Shown: in pieces, positions 1 through 8,917 of the stretch | How positions within the stretch are numbered: the first letter of the stretch is position 1 | Layout of the letters: each line of letters starts with the position of its first letter | Assembly (NCBI GenBank): GCA_001723855.1 | Contig: MCBC01000108.1 | Span: forward strand, 1-30,582 | Source of the DNA: Candidatus Altarchaeales archaeon WOR_SM1_86-2 | GTDB lineage: Archaea > Altiarchaeota > Altiarchaeia > IMC4 > MCBC01 | Length of the DNA: 30,582 nucleotides | Direction: 5' to 3' | Translations under genes and position numbers: made by a program | Notes under the pieces: model-generated | Told to the model about the DNA's origin: nothing | The model's database searches: none | The model's input: the letters and a program-made list of their open reading frames with translations, nothing else

Positions 1-32
1 TTTGTCCCAATTCGTTCATACATCCTTTCCAT
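1..32 (-). CDS. N-terminal fragment of an unidentified gene running off the left edge
   Basis: Reading the minus strand, an ATG at 32 opens a frame MERMYERIGT that runs off the window. A strong Shine-Dalgarno-like AAAGGAGGT (complement of about 41-49) sits about 8 bases upstream, which favours this ATG over one at 38, where the spacing would be only 2 bases. Only about ten residues are visible, so no function can be assigned. The gene is divergent from the metallophosphoesterase at 161. Confidence 0.5.
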   Translation of the reverse strand, partial: MERMYERIGT

Positions 33-100
33 TGCCATATACCTCCTTTTTTAATTATACTTTCTGATTATGTTTTAAGTTGGGGGTCATATGGCACTAT

Positions 101-150
101 TTTAAATAAACAATGGCAATAAATAAACAATCAATTAAAAATCGGAGGTG
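101..150 (+). promoter_or_regulatory. TATA-like element and Shine-Dalgarno upstream of the metallophosphoesterase
   Basis: The short divergent intergenic region holds an AT-rich TTTAAATA at 101-108 that could act as an archaeal TATA box. A clear Shine-Dalgarno GGAGGTG lies at 144-150, ten bases before the ATG at 161. The Shine-Dalgarno is seen directly; the TATA assignment is inference. Confidence 0.4.
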
Positions 151-160
151 TTTTTAATAG

Positions 161-895
161 ATGAAAATAGCACACATATCTGACATACATTACGGGCAAG
201 TTGGATTTAATGAAGGAATGCTTTCCAGGTGCATTGATGAAGTAAATGATCTTGATCCTGACATGACCATAATAACCGGTGATCTGAGTATGGACGGTTT
301 AAAAAAGGAACTTGAGAGGGTGTTTGAAAGGTTGAAAGAGATTAATACGGAAAAGATGGTTATTCCCGGAAACCATGACTCAAGGAATGTCGGCTACCTG
401 GCCTTTGAGCGTCTTTTCGGGGAAAGATACTCAGAGAAGATTATTGATGACATCCAGATCATCTGCTGCGACAGCAGCGAGCCTGATCTGGACACTGGAC
501 AGATCGGCAGGGAAGGGCAGCGGTGGTTAAAGGAAAGGTTAGAGAAAGGTGACGCAAAATATAAGATTATCGCGTTGCATCATCACCTCATCCCGATTCC
601 ATTCACAGGAAGGGAAAGAAATGTGTTACATGATGCAGGAAGTGTTTTAAAATTGATTTATGATGCCGGGGTGAATCTTGTTTTGAACGGTCATAAGCAC
701 GTTCCCCATAACTGGGTAATGGAATCTTCTTCAGGGATTACAGTGTTCTGCACCGCAGGATCCGTGTCAAGCGACAAGTTAAAGGCAGATTACATTAATT
801 GCTATAACATAATCGATGTATCTGAAGACAGGATTAAGATAGAATTGAAGAATGTTGGCAAAGAAAGCACTGTTGTTGTGGACAGAAAATTTTGA
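161..895 (+). CDS. Calcineurin-like metallophosphoesterase
   Basis: A 244-residue cytoplasmic hydrolase of the dinuclear-metal calcineurin-like superfamily (Icc/CpdA-like branch), whose members cleave phosphomono- or diesters. The metal-binding motifs appear in the standard order: D-x-H at D8/H10, GD at G40-D41, GNHD at 70-73, a His cluster at 139-141 and GHxH at 176-179. There is no signal peptide or membrane segment. The start is set by GGAGGTG ten bases upstream. It ends 28 bp before the P-type ATPase and is probably co-transcribed with it. The substrate cannot be read from the sequence; cyclic nucleotides, nucleotide sugars or phosphoproteins are all possible in this family. Confidence 0.88.
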   Translation: MKIAHISDIHYGQVGFNEGMLSRCIDEVNDLDPDMTIITGDLSMDGLKKELERVFERLKEINTEKMVIPGNHDSRNVGYLAFERLFGERYSEKIIDDIQIICCDSSEPDLDTGQIGREGQRWLKERLEKGDAKYKIIALHHHLIPIPFTGRERNVLHDAGSVLKLIYDAGVNLVLNGHKHVPHNWVMESSSGITVFCTAGSVSSDKLKADYINCYNIIDVSEDRIKIELKNVGKESTVVVDRKF

Positions 896-923
896 TTGGT
901 TTTTATAAACCGGAAAGGTAAAA

Positions 924-3590
924 ATGGCCTGGTATCAGCTTGATGTAAAAGAGATATTCCAGAATCTTAAAACCTCGGAGGAGGGATTAACAGACAGGGA
1001 AGCAGAGGAACGTCTCACGCATTATGGCCTGAATAAACTTGTCAGGGAAGAGAAGATAAGCAAAATCCGCATACTTCTTAATCAATTCAAAAACCCGCTG
1101 ATTTATATTCTTATTATCGCCGCAGTGGTAACATTCTTTATCCGCGAATACATAGACATGGGTGTAATTCTTGCGGTTGTTATTCTTAATGCGATTATCG
1201 GTTATGTCCAGGAGTTCAAGGCAGAGGAGAGTGCAAGAGCGCTCCGGAAAATGCTCGTGCCAAAGGCGAGGGTTATAAGAGACGACAGGGAGGAAGAGAT
1301 AAACAGCGAAGAACTTGTCCCGGGGGATATTGTTTTACTTACATCGGGGTCCGTGGTGCCGGCAGATGTCCGTTTGTTCAAAACAGTTGAATTAAAGATT
1401 GAAGAAGCAATGCTCACGGGGGAGTCAATCCCTGCAGAAAAAATCACCTCGCATATAAAACAGGATAACTTAACCCCCGGCGACCAGAAGAACATGGCTT
1501 TTATGGGCACGATTGTTGTAAGCGGCAGGGGGAGGGGCGTTGTTGCAGAAACGGGGTCAAAGACAGTTCTCGGCAGCATCGCCAGGGAAGTTAAAGAGAT
1601 AGGTTATGTAAAAACACCGCTTCAGGAAAAGTTTGACAGGTTTGCAAAGGTGATAGGAGTAATTGTTCTTGCAGCGTCTTTAGTGCTTTTTTTAATGGGC
1701 ATGTTGATCGGGGAAAGCATAAAGGAGATGTTTATGACGGCGGTTGCTGCTGCTGTTGCAGCCATACCTGAAGGACTCCCCATAGTTGTGACGATAGCGA
1801 TGGCTGTAGGCGTAGCAAGGATGGTGAGGAGAAATGCCATAATACGGAAACTTCCTGCCGTGGAAACTCTTGGTAGTACAACAGTTATATGCTCCGACAA
1901 AACGGGAACCCTGACTAAAAATGAGATGACTGTGAGGCTTATCTATGACGGACAACACACCTATGAGGTTACGGGAAGCGGGTATGAACCAAAAGGGGAG
2001 ATGCTTCACGAAAAACTACCTGTCAGACCCAGGGAACTTGAGAATCTACAGCAGGTTCTGAGGATAGGGCTTCTCTGCAATGAATCCGATGTATATGAGG
2101 AGGACGGGCTTTATAGGGTTGAAGGAGACCCTACGGAGGGGGCCCTCATTGTTGCCGCTATGAAGGCGGGCCTCAATCCTGTTGAGGAAAGGGAAGATTA
2201 CCTGCAGTTATCGATCCTGCCTTTTGAATCTGACAGGGGTTACATGGCAACCCTTCATAAACATAAAAATAAGAGGTTTATTTTCGTCAAGGGGTCCCCC
2301 GAGAAAGTGCTTGATATGTGCACCGAATGTATGATTGATGCAGAGCTAAAGGAAAAAAAGGTTATACGGGCAGCGGATACACTTGCAAAAGAGGGTTTAA
2401 GGGTTCTTGCCATGGGATATAAAGAAGTTCCCATGGATATGGAGGAAATCACCCACAAGGACGTGGAATCCGGGATAATCTATGCCGGTTTGCAGGGCAT
2501 GATAGACCCGCCAAGAATTGAAGCCATAGAAGCTGTTGGGGGATGCAAAAGAGCAGGCATCAGGGTTATCATGATAACAGGCGACCATTCAGCAACCGCT
2601 GTTGCAATAGCAAAAAAACTGGGGATCGGCGGCGATGACCCCGGGGTGCTCAGGGGCAAAGAACTTGAATCAATGAGTGATGAAGAATTATTTGATAATG
2701 TAAAAGAAGTATCGGTGTATGCAAGGGTCTCGCCGGATCATAAATTAAGGATAGTCCGGAATCTAATGAAGCATGGGGAGGTGGTTGCTGTTACAGGTGA
2801 CGGCGTTAACGATGCCCCAGCTCTTAAAGCGGCACACATAGGTATCGCGATGGGCAGGACAGGCACGGATGTGTCAAAGGAAACATCCGACATGATCCTC
2901 ACGGACGATAATTTCGCAACCATTTTTTCAGCGGTTGAAGAGGGGAGAGTGATATACGACAACATAAGGAAGGTCACTTTCTTTCTTATCCCGACAGGTA
3001 TCGCTGCCATATTATCCATTGTAATGACCATGATCATGGGGCTGCCGATTCCCTATGTGGCTGCGCAGCTTTTGTGGATAAACCTTGTTACCAACGGCTT
3101 GCAGGATGTAGCCCTTGCGTTTGAACCTAAAGAAAGGGATGTGGTCAACAGACCTCCCAGGAAGCCGAAAGAGGGCATAATGTCCCGGGTTTTGATAGAG
3201 AGAACAATCATCGTGGCTTTCTTAATCTCACTGGGGGTGGTCTATAACTTTGCCAGTGCATTAAATGGCGGAGCATCCATTGAGCAGGCGAGAACGGTTG
3301 CGGTCACAACCATGGTCTTTTTCCAGTTCTTCCAGGCATGGAACAGCCGCTCGGAGAAGCAGTCCGTTTTCTCTATAAATCCGGTAAGCAACCCGTTTTT
3401 ATTTTACAGCATGATAGCCGCGTTTTTTGCCCACCTTGCTGTCCTTTATGTTCCTGCGTTTCAGTGGATATTCAGGACGGAGCCGCTTACGGCAATTGAG
3501 TGGATAAGGATATTAGCGGTTGCAGCGAGCGTTATAATTGTTGTTGAGATAGATAAATGGGTCAGAAGAAAGAGAAAATTAAATCTTTAG
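924..3590 (+). CDS. P-type cation-transporting ATPase (type II-like)
   Basis: An 888-residue ATP-driven cation pump of the plasma membrane. Domains in order: N-terminal cation-transporter domain, membrane pair near 57-97, actuator domain with TGES at 165-168, membrane segment with PEGLP at 282-286, phosphorylation domain with DKTGT (acceptor D325), nucleotide-binding KGSPE at 456-460, hinge TGDGVNDAP from 624, and six C-terminal membrane segments. The length is normal for type II pumps. Aligned without gaps to my recollection of SERCA M5-M6, the ion-site residues N768, E771 and D800 are replaced here by G692, A695 and N724, while the M4 Glu (E283) remains. The transported ion is therefore uncertain and classical two-site Ca2+ transport is unlikely. 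A GGAAAGGT Shine-Dalgarno precedes the ATG. Confidence 0.93.
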   Translation: MAWYQLDVKEIFQNLKTSEEGLTDREAEERLTHYGLNKLVREEKISKIRILLNQFKNPLIYILIIAAVVTFFIREYIDMGVILAVVILNAIIGYVQEFKAEESARALRKMLVPKARVIRDDREEEINSEELVPGDIVLLTSGSVVPADVRLFKTVELKIEEAMLTGESIPAEKITSHIKQDNLTPGDQKNMAFMGTIVVSGRGRGVVAETGSKTVLGSIAREVKEIGYVKTPLQEKFDRFAKVIGVIVLAASLVLFLMGMLIGESIKEMFMTAVAAAVAAIPEGLPIVVTIAMAVGVARMVRRNAIIRKLPAVETLGSTTVICSDKTGTLTKNEMTVRLIYDGQHTYEVTGSGYEPKGEMLHEKLPVRPRELENLQQVLRIGLLCNESDVYEEDGLYRVEGDPTEGALIVAAMKAGLNPVEEREDYLQLSILPFESDRGYMATLHKHKNKRFIFVKGSPEKVLDMCTECMIDAELKEKKVIRAADTLAKEGLRVLAMGYKEVPMDMEEITHKDVESGIIYAGLQGMIDPPRIEAIEAVGGCKRAGIRVIMITGDHSATAVAIAKKLGIGGDDPGVLRGKELESMSDEELFDNVKEVSVYARVSPDHKLRIVRNLMKHGEVVAVTGDGVNDAPALKAAHIGIAMGRTGTDVSKETSDMILTDDNFATIFSAVEEGRVIYDNIRKVTFFLIPTGIAAILSIVMTMIMGLPIPYVAAQLLWINLVTNGLQDVALAFEPKERDVVNRPPRKPKEGIMSRVLIERTIIVAFLISLGVVYNFASALNGGASIEQARTVAVTTMVFFQFFQAWNSRSEKQSVFSINPVSNPFLFYSMIAAFFAHLAVLYVPAFQWIFRTEPLTAIEWIRILAVAASVIIVVEIDKWVRRKRKLNL

Positions 3591-3691
3591 CGACCCTTTA
3601 TTGTGCGTATGATGTCTGATGCTGTTAAAAATTCCCGCCCATACGGAAACCTGGTCTAATATATAATACTGGTAAAATAAGTAATAATACT

Positions 3692-3699
3692 ATTTTATA
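3692..3699 (+). promoter_or_regulatory. Putative TATA box for the DUF21-CBS gene
   Basis: The 140-bp gap between the ATPase and the next gene is AT-rich. ATTTTATA lies about 35 bases before the ATG at 3731, consistent with a start of transcription close to the start codon and a short leader. No Shine-Dalgarno is visible. Inferred from composition and spacing only. Confidence 0.35.
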
Positions 3700-3730
3700 C
3701 ATGTTTATTAATTTTTACTAAAAATCTAAC

Positions 3731-4735
3731 ATGGACTTGATTTACACGCTTGCCTTCCTGACAGCGTCGGCGGCAGTATTGATATATCTGTCCGGATGGT
3801 TTTCAGGCACCGAAACGGCACTAACCAACTTAAACATCGCCCAGATAGCCGAAATGAGGAGAAACAATGAAAAGAATGTGGAGTATATAATAAAATTAAA
3901 AAAAGAGATAGACAGGGCAATTGTAACAATACTTATAGGAAATAATATCGTTAATATCGTTTTATCGGCGCTTGCGGCATTGATTGCCAATTCGCTGTTT
4001 CACGCACTGGGCGTTTCAATAATGATCGGCGTTATCACATTTTTGATACTGGTTTTTGGCGAAATTACTCCAAAAGCCAATGCCATCGCAAACAGTAAAA
4101 AAATATCGCAGAAGAATGCAAAAGCAATTTATTATCTAATGCAGGTGTTAAATCCGATAATTACAGTGTTCATGGCAATTTCCACAGAGATTATAAGATT
4201 AACCGGCGGAAAAATAAGAGAAGAACACCCGCTTGTGTCTGATGAAAGCATTAAGGAGATGGCAACCCTGGGTGAAGAAGAAGGAGCCATAAAAAGCATT
4301 GAGAGGGATATTATCCATAAAGTGTTCGTTTTTGGCGATAGAAAAATCAGGGAGATCATGGTGCCAATGTCCGATGTGTTTTATCTTAAGAAGGACCATA
4401 CAATACGGGATGCTAAAAAAATAATTGCACAGCGCGGTTTTACCAGGATCCCCGTTATTAATAAAAACGGGGAGGTAAATGGCATATTATACAGCAAGGA
4501 TCTTCTTGGCAAAAAAGAAGCGCAGATAAAGTCGTTTATGAGAAAACCCTTTGTTGTATCCGCAAACAGCGACGTAACGGATATTTTTAATGCCATGAAA
4601 CGGAAGAGAATCCATATGGCAGTCGTTAAAGACGAAGACGGGAAACATATAGGTATTGTCACGCTGGAGGACATACTAGAAGAACTTTTGGGGGAGATTC
4701 ATGATGAGTACTTCGAGGTTAAATATAAAAAATAG
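3731..4735 (+). CDS. CNNM/CorC-type membrane protein (DUF21 plus paired CBS domains)
   Basis: A 334-residue integral membrane protein. The N-terminal DUF21 (CNNM) transmembrane domain covers about 1-160 and includes the characteristic SGxETALT stretch near 24-33 and GEITPKA near 113-119. An acidic helical linker follows, then two CBS motifs at about 205-260 and 265-320, ending in TLEDILEELLGEI, a typical CBS end. Family members move or regulate Mg2+ (some Na+), with ATP or nucleotide binding at the CBS pair. The C-terminal CorC_HlyC domain found in many bacterial relatives is missing, as in short archaeal CNNM proteins. It lies 5 bp before the MFS gene and follows a P-type pump, suggesting an ion-homeostasis group. 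The transported ion is inferred from the family. Confidence 0.88.
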   Translation: MDLIYTLAFLTASAAVLIYLSGWFSGTETALTNLNIAQIAEMRRNNEKNVEYIIKLKKEIDRAIVTILIGNNIVNIVLSALAALIANSLFHALGVSIMIGVITFLILVFGEITPKANAIANSKKISQKNAKAIYYLMQVLNPIITVFMAISTEIIRLTGGKIREEHPLVSDESIKEMATLGEEEGAIKSIERDIIHKVFVFGDRKIREIMVPMSDVFYLKKDHTIRDAKKIIAQRGFTRIPVINKNGEVNGILYSKDLLGKKEAQIKSFMRKPFVVSANSDVTDIFNAMKRKRIHMAVVKDEDGKHIGIVTLEDILEELLGEIHDEYFEVKYKK

Positions 4736-4739
4736 TTAA

Positions 4740-6218
4740 ATGAAATTCCCTGTTAAAGACACCCTGACGGAAGAAGAAGTTGAAAACGGACTTAGAAGCG
4801 TCATCAAAGATGGTTTAACCACTCAAACGATGGTGACGCTGACGGGGGGTGTCTTTCTGGTCGCATTTGCATTGAAGCTTGGAGCGTCTAACATTGTGAT
4901 CGGACTTCTGGCTGCCATTCCCCCTTTAGCACACCTGATCCAGATTCCTGCGATTTATCTGGTTGAGAAATACCGGGTCAGGCGGGCAATTACCGTGTAT
5001 GCAGCCGCCTTGAGTAGAATATTCTGGCTGTTAATTGCATTAATTCCATTTCTGTTCTCCATTGAAGCAGGCTTAATATTTCTAATTATAGCACTATTAC
5101 TACATTCAGCTTTCGCTGCGGTTGGGGGATGCAGCTGGAATTCCTGGATGCACGACCTCGTGCCTCAACGCCGATTAGGTTCGTTTTTCTCTAAAAGGAT
5201 GAGTTTCGCCATGGCATTGGCTATCCCTCTTAGTTTAGCTGCCGGAGTTTTCATTGACTACTGGGGGAAGTCATTTGTTGATTACGAGTTATACGGATTT
5301 TCAATTCTCTTTTTCCTTGGGTTCCTTGCGGGTATGCTCGGCGTTTACTTCATCTCAACTATACCTGAGCCGCGTATGGCACTATCGGAGAAAAAAACAG
5401 GATTTTTTAAGTTGATTTTACAGCCGTTTAAGGATTCCAATTTCAAACAGCTTATCATGTTTCTGGGCTCGTGGAATTTCGCCGTCAATTTAGCTGCTCC
5501 ATTTTTTACGGTCTATATGCTTAAAAGACTGGAATTTGACATGTCGTTTATTATCGCTCTCCTTGTATTGAGTCAGATAATGAATCTCGCGTTTTTACGA
5601 ATCTGGGGTAGATTTTCGGATCGTTTCAGCAACAAATCGGTGCTTGGCGTGAGCGGTCCTTTGTTCATGTTGTGTATTCTTGCATGGACTTTTACAACCC
5701 TGCCTGAGAAATACTTTTTAACCACTCCCTTGCTGATAGTAATACATATCTTCATGGGCATCTCCACGGCAGGAGTGTCTCTGGCTTCGGGAAATATAGG
5801 ACTTAAACTTGCACCAAAGGGGCAGGCAACATCTTATCTTGCTGCTAATGGTCTAATTAATTCGCTGGCAGCGGGTACTGCACCTATTTTAGGAGGTATT
5901 TTTGCAGACTTCTTTGCAGAGCGTGAACTTTCCATGACGCTTAAATGGATAGATCCGGAAGGAGAACTGGTTATTCAAACATTGAACCTCCAGCAGTGGG
6001 ATTTCTTCTTTTTCCTAGCATTCTTGATTGGATTGTATTCCATCCATCGCTTGGCTATGGTAAAAGAAGTGGGCGAGGTTGAAACAAAAATTGTCTTAAA
6101 TGAACTTATTTCAGAGGCGAAAAGAGAGACGAGAAGTCTTTCCACTGTTAGCGGACTCCGGCAGATGGTTTACTTTCCGTTTTCACTTGTCACGCACCTG
6201 AAAAGGAGGAAAAAGTAA
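4740..6218 (+). CDS. Major facilitator superfamily transporter
   Basis: A 492-residue polytopic membrane protein with about twelve hydrophobic segments arranged as two bundles of six around a central cytoplasmic loop near 215-230. The charged loop with RRLGSFFSKR near 145-155 corresponds to the conserved MFS cytoplasmic loop between helices. The N-terminus (about 35 residues) and the C-terminal tail (about 60 residues, basic) are cytoplasmic in character. It starts 4 bp after the stop of the DUF21-CBS gene, so the two are almost certainly co-translated. The substrate cannot be predicted; the protein resembles uncharacterised prokaryotic MFS members more than any named exporter. Confidence 0.85.
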   Translation: MKFPVKDTLTEEEVENGLRSVIKDGLTTQTMVTLTGGVFLVAFALKLGASNIVIGLLAAIPPLAHLIQIPAIYLVEKYRVRRAITVYAAALSRIFWLLIALIPFLFSIEAGLIFLIIALLLHSAFAAVGGCSWNSWMHDLVPQRRLGSFFSKRMSFAMALAIPLSLAAGVFIDYWGKSFVDYELYGFSILFFLGFLAGMLGVYFISTIPEPRMALSEKKTGFFKLILQPFKDSNFKQLIMFLGSWNFAVNLAAPFFTVYMLKRLEFDMSFIIALLVLSQIMNLAFLRIWGRFSDRFSNKSVLGVSGPLFMLCILAWTFTTLPEKYFLTTPLLIVIHIFMGISTAGVSLASGNIGLKLAPKGQATSYLAANGLINSLAAGTAPILGGIFADFFAERELSMTLKWIDPEGELVIQTLNLQQWDFFFFLAFLIGLYSIHRLAMVKEVGEVETKIVLNELISEAKRETRSLSTVSGLRQMVYFPFSLVTHLKRRKK

Positions 6219-6448
6219 ATCCATAAATGCATTTTTCAATGTAATTTCTCAACGGTCTGGTTTCTGAGGGTAGTTATAATAAAATAATTATAGTTTATAA
6301 TTTTATTATGAGTTATATAAATATATTAATGCCCATATATAACTTATAACCTTTTTTTTAAAAAGTATAAACCTGTCATAGCATTACGATTTTTTGCCTA
6401 AAATTTTAGTGTTTTTATTTACAAATTGCATTAAAATATTTAGAAAAA
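6219..6448 (+). promoter_or_regulatory. AT-rich intergenic region with the heat-shock gene promoter
   Basis: A 230-bp strand-neutral AT-rich gap. It contains TTATATAAAT at 6313-6322 and a second TATA-like stretch near 6412-6420, about 30 bases before the Hsp20 ATG, which would give a nearly leaderless transcript. No Shine-Dalgarno precedes the ATG at 6449. No tRNA or other RNA gene is visible. Element calls are inference from base composition and spacing. Confidence 0.35.
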
Positions 6449-6967
6449 ATGGCGAAGAAAAAGAAGGAAGAAAAAGGGGAAATGGTCCCGAGGGAGTACT
6501 GGAGTCCGTCAAGCATGATGAGAGAACTGGACAGAATGTTTGATGATTTCCGGGGCGATTTCGAGGATATGTTCTGGGGCAGCGGCTTTGGCAGACCCTG
6601 GAGATTTCCAGGAATCAGAATGCCCGAGCTGGAGACAAAAGAGCCATTGGTTGATCTGGTTGATAAGGGAAATGAATTCCTGCTGACCGCAGAACTTCCG
6701 GGGATAGCAAAGGATAAGATAGATATTAATGTATCGGAGAACAGCGTTGAGATCAGGGCAGAGGAGAAAGTGGAGAAGGAAGAGAAGGAGGAAGGTTATG
6801 TCTGCAGGGAAAGGTCTTATCAGGGATTCTACAGGAAATTATCCCTTCCGGAAGAAGTTGCTGCGGATAAGGCAAACGCAGAGATGAAAAATGGCGTGCT
6901 CAAGGTTACAGTGCCAAAGAAAAAGCCAATTCCAAAACCCAAAGCGCGCAGGTTAGAAATTAAATAA
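6449..6967 (+). CDS. Small heat-shock protein, Hsp20/alpha-crystallin family
   Basis: A 172-residue ATP-independent holdase chaperone. A lysine/glutamate-rich N-terminus leads into an aromatic-rich arm (about 15-55), then the alpha-crystallin domain at about 62-152 with AELPGIAKDKI, the IDINV strand and the closing GVLKVTVPKK motif near 148-157. A proline-rich basic C-terminal tail ends in LEIK, an IXI-like anchor for oligomerisation. The length is normal for archaeal Hsp20. It is followed by a T-run terminator and lies upstream of the thermosome, so this is a protein-folding stress locus. Heat induction is inferred. Confidence 0.95.
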   Translation: MAKKKKEEKGEMVPREYWSPSSMMRELDRMFDDFRGDFEDMFWGSGFGRPWRFPGIRMPELETKEPLVDLVDKGNEFLLTAELPGIAKDKIDINVSENSVEIRAEEKVEKEEKEEGYVCRERSYQGFYRKLSLPEEVAADKANAEMKNGVLKVTVPKKKPIPKPKARRLEIK

Positions 6968-6981
6968 TTTTTTTCTTTTTT
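6968..6981 (+). terminator. T-run terminator after the Hsp20 gene
   Basis: A nearly uninterrupted run of T (one C) directly after the Hsp20 stop codon, the usual form of an intrinsic archaeal terminator. No stable hairpin is needed or seen. Confidence 0.55.
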
Positions 6982-7044
6982 ATTATACCAAATAAACTAA
7001 ACTTCTTAAAAAAAACTTCTTACAAAAAGTAACAAAATAAAAAA

Positions 7045-7218
7045 ATGCCAAAGTGTTGCAGGGAATGCTGGGATTATGAGGGATGTGAAAATAGGAACGG
7101 CTGTTGCGAAAAATGCCATTACTATGAAGAAGAAAATGATGAATGCGCCCACGAGGAGGAAGAATATTTTAGCGAGTATGAAGATGAACATGGTAGATAT
7201 TATGATGAATATTATTAG
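7045..7218 (+). CDS. Small Cys-rich, acidic-tailed protein, copy 1
   Basis: A 57-residue protein of unknown function. The first 33 residues hold eight cysteines (CCxxC, single C, single C, CCxxC, C: positions 4, 5, 8, 14, 20, 21, 24, 33), suggesting a zinc or iron-sulfur site. The rest is almost entirely Glu, Asp and Tyr. A homologue lies at 9779 and a decayed third copy at 16837, which supports this as a real gene family although it is short. It sits between Hsp20 and the thermosome, 39 bp before the latter. I do not recognise the family; metal storage, redox sensing or a chaperone partner are only guesses. Confidence 0.8.
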   Translation: MPKCCRECWDYEGCENRNGCCEKCHYYEEENDECAHEEEEYFSEYEDEHGRYYDEYY

Positions 7219-7257
7219 AGAAAATTCAAAATAACAAAAAATTAAAATAAATTTAAA

Positions 7258-8883
7258 ATGGCACAACAATACCCGATTTTGGTGCTCCCGGAGGGGGCAC
7301 TTAGGACAAGGGGCAGGGATGCCCAAAGGAACAATATCATGGCAGCACGACAAGTTGCAGATGCTGTCAAGACGACTCTTGGACCGAGAGGAATGGATAA
7401 GATGCTGGTTGATTCCTTGGGGGATATCACCATAACGAATGACGGCGCAACCATAGTGGATGAGATGAATGTTGAGCACCCGGCAGCGAAGATGATGGTC
7501 GAGGTAGCAAAAACCCAGGACGACGAGGTCGGGGACGGCACCACAACCGCGGTGGTTCTGACAGGGGAATTGTTGAAAGGGGCGGAGTCACTGCTGGACC
7601 AGAATATACATCCCTCGGTGATCGCGAAGGGTTTCAGAATGGCTGCCCATAAATCCCATGAGATTTTGGATGAGATCGGGAAGGAAGTGGGCATGAAGGA
7701 TGAAAAGTTGTTAAAGAAAATCGCAGAGACGGCAATGACGGGAAAAAGTGCCGAAGTTGCAAAGGAAGGATTAGCGGATTTGGCGGTAAATGCCGTTAGA
7801 CAGGTAGCGGAGGACGAGAACGGAAAAGTCAGGGTGGATATGGACAATATAAAGGTTGAGAAAACCAAGGGCGGAAGTATTTCTGATTCGGAGTTGATCA
7901 GGGGGATAATAATTGACAAAGAAAGAGTGCATTCGGGAATGCCAAAGAAGGTTAAAAATGCAAAGATCGCTTTGGTTGACGCCGCAATTGAAGTTAAAAA
8001 AACAGAGACCGATGCAAAGATACAGATAAATGATCCGATGCAGATCCAGGCATTTCTTGATCAGGAAGAGCACATGATCAAAGAGATGGTGGAAAAGATC
8101 GCTAAGTCAGGAGCAAATGTTTTGCTGTGCCAGAAGGGTATTGATGATCTTGCACAGCATTACCTGGCAAAGAAAGGGATTTTCGCGATAAAAAGTGTGA
8201 AGAAGTCGGATATGCAGAAACTTGCAAAAGCAACCGGTGCAAGGATTGTGACAAGTTTGGATGATTTAAGCAAAAAAGATTTAGGCAGCGCGGAAGAGGT
8301 TGAAGAAGAAAAGATTTCAGGTGATGAGATGACCTTTGTGAGGGGATGTAAGGATCCGAAGGCGGTGAGCGTTCTCGTGAGGGGCGGGACAGAGCATGTT
8401 GTTGATGAAGTGGAGAGAGCCATGACCGATGGTCTGGGGGGTGTAGCTTCGGCTTTAGAAGTGGGTAAAATTGTAACGGGGGGCGGAGCTGTTGAGATCG
8501 AACTTGCCAGGAGGTTGAGGGATTATGCAAATGAGGTCGGCGGAAGAGAACAATTAGCAATAAATGTGTTTGCGGATGCGATAGAGGTTATACCAAGAAC
8601 TCTGGCTGAGTCGGCGGGAATGGATGCCATCGATACGCTTGTTAAATTAAGGGCAGAACACGAGAAAGGAAACACGGACGCGGGAGTGGATGTTCTGGGT
8701 GCAAAAGTTAAAGATATGGGAAAAGACGGGGTCATTGAGCCGTTAAAGATCAAGACCCAGGCGATCAAATCGGCATCCGAGGCGGCAGAGATGCTGTTGC
8801 GCATAGACGATATTATCGCGGCATCCAAGAGGGAAACGCCTCGTATGCCGCCTGGCGGCGGGGGAATGGAAGACATGTATTAA
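7258..8883 (+). CDS. thsA: Thermosome subunit (group II chaperonin)
   Basis: A 541-residue subunit of the archaeal group II chaperonin, an ATP-driven double-ring folding machine in the cytoplasm. Visible motifs: LGPRGMDKM near 41-49, the NDGATI loop at 61-66, the nucleotide-binding GDGTTT at 92-97, and the GGG-rich C-terminal end followed by MEDMY. The equatorial, intermediate and apical domains are all present at normal length, including the helical-protrusion region near 240-270. Which of the paralogous subunits (alpha, beta or gamma) it is cannot be decided. It follows the Hsp20 and Cys-rich genes and precedes an NAD(P)H repair enzyme, consistent with a stress-response cluster. Confidence 0.96.
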   Translation: MAQQYPILVLPEGALRTRGRDAQRNNIMAARQVADAVKTTLGPRGMDKMLVDSLGDITITNDGATIVDEMNVEHPAAKMMVEVAKTQDDEVGDGTTTAVVLTGELLKGAESLLDQNIHPSVIAKGFRMAAHKSHEILDEIGKEVGMKDEKLLKKIAETAMTGKSAEVAKEGLADLAVNAVRQVAEDENGKVRVDMDNIKVEKTKGGSISDSELIRGIIIDKERVHSGMPKKVKNAKIALVDAAIEVKKTETDAKIQINDPMQIQAFLDQEEHMIKEMVEKIAKSGANVLLCQKGIDDLAQHYLAKKGIFAIKSVKKSDMQKLAKATGARIVTSLDDLSKKDLGSAEEVEEEKISGDEMTFVRGCKDPKAVSVLVRGGTEHVVDEVERAMTDGLGGVASALEVGKIVTGGGAVEIELARRLRDYANEVGGREQLAINVFADAIEVIPRTLAESAGMDAIDTLVKLRAEHEKGNTDAGVDVLGAKVKDMGKDGVIEPLKIKTQAIKSASEAAEMLLRIDDIIAASKRETPRMPPGGGGMEDMY

Positions 8884-8917
8884 ACTAATTTTTTAAAGAG
8901 CAAATTAAAATCTGAAA

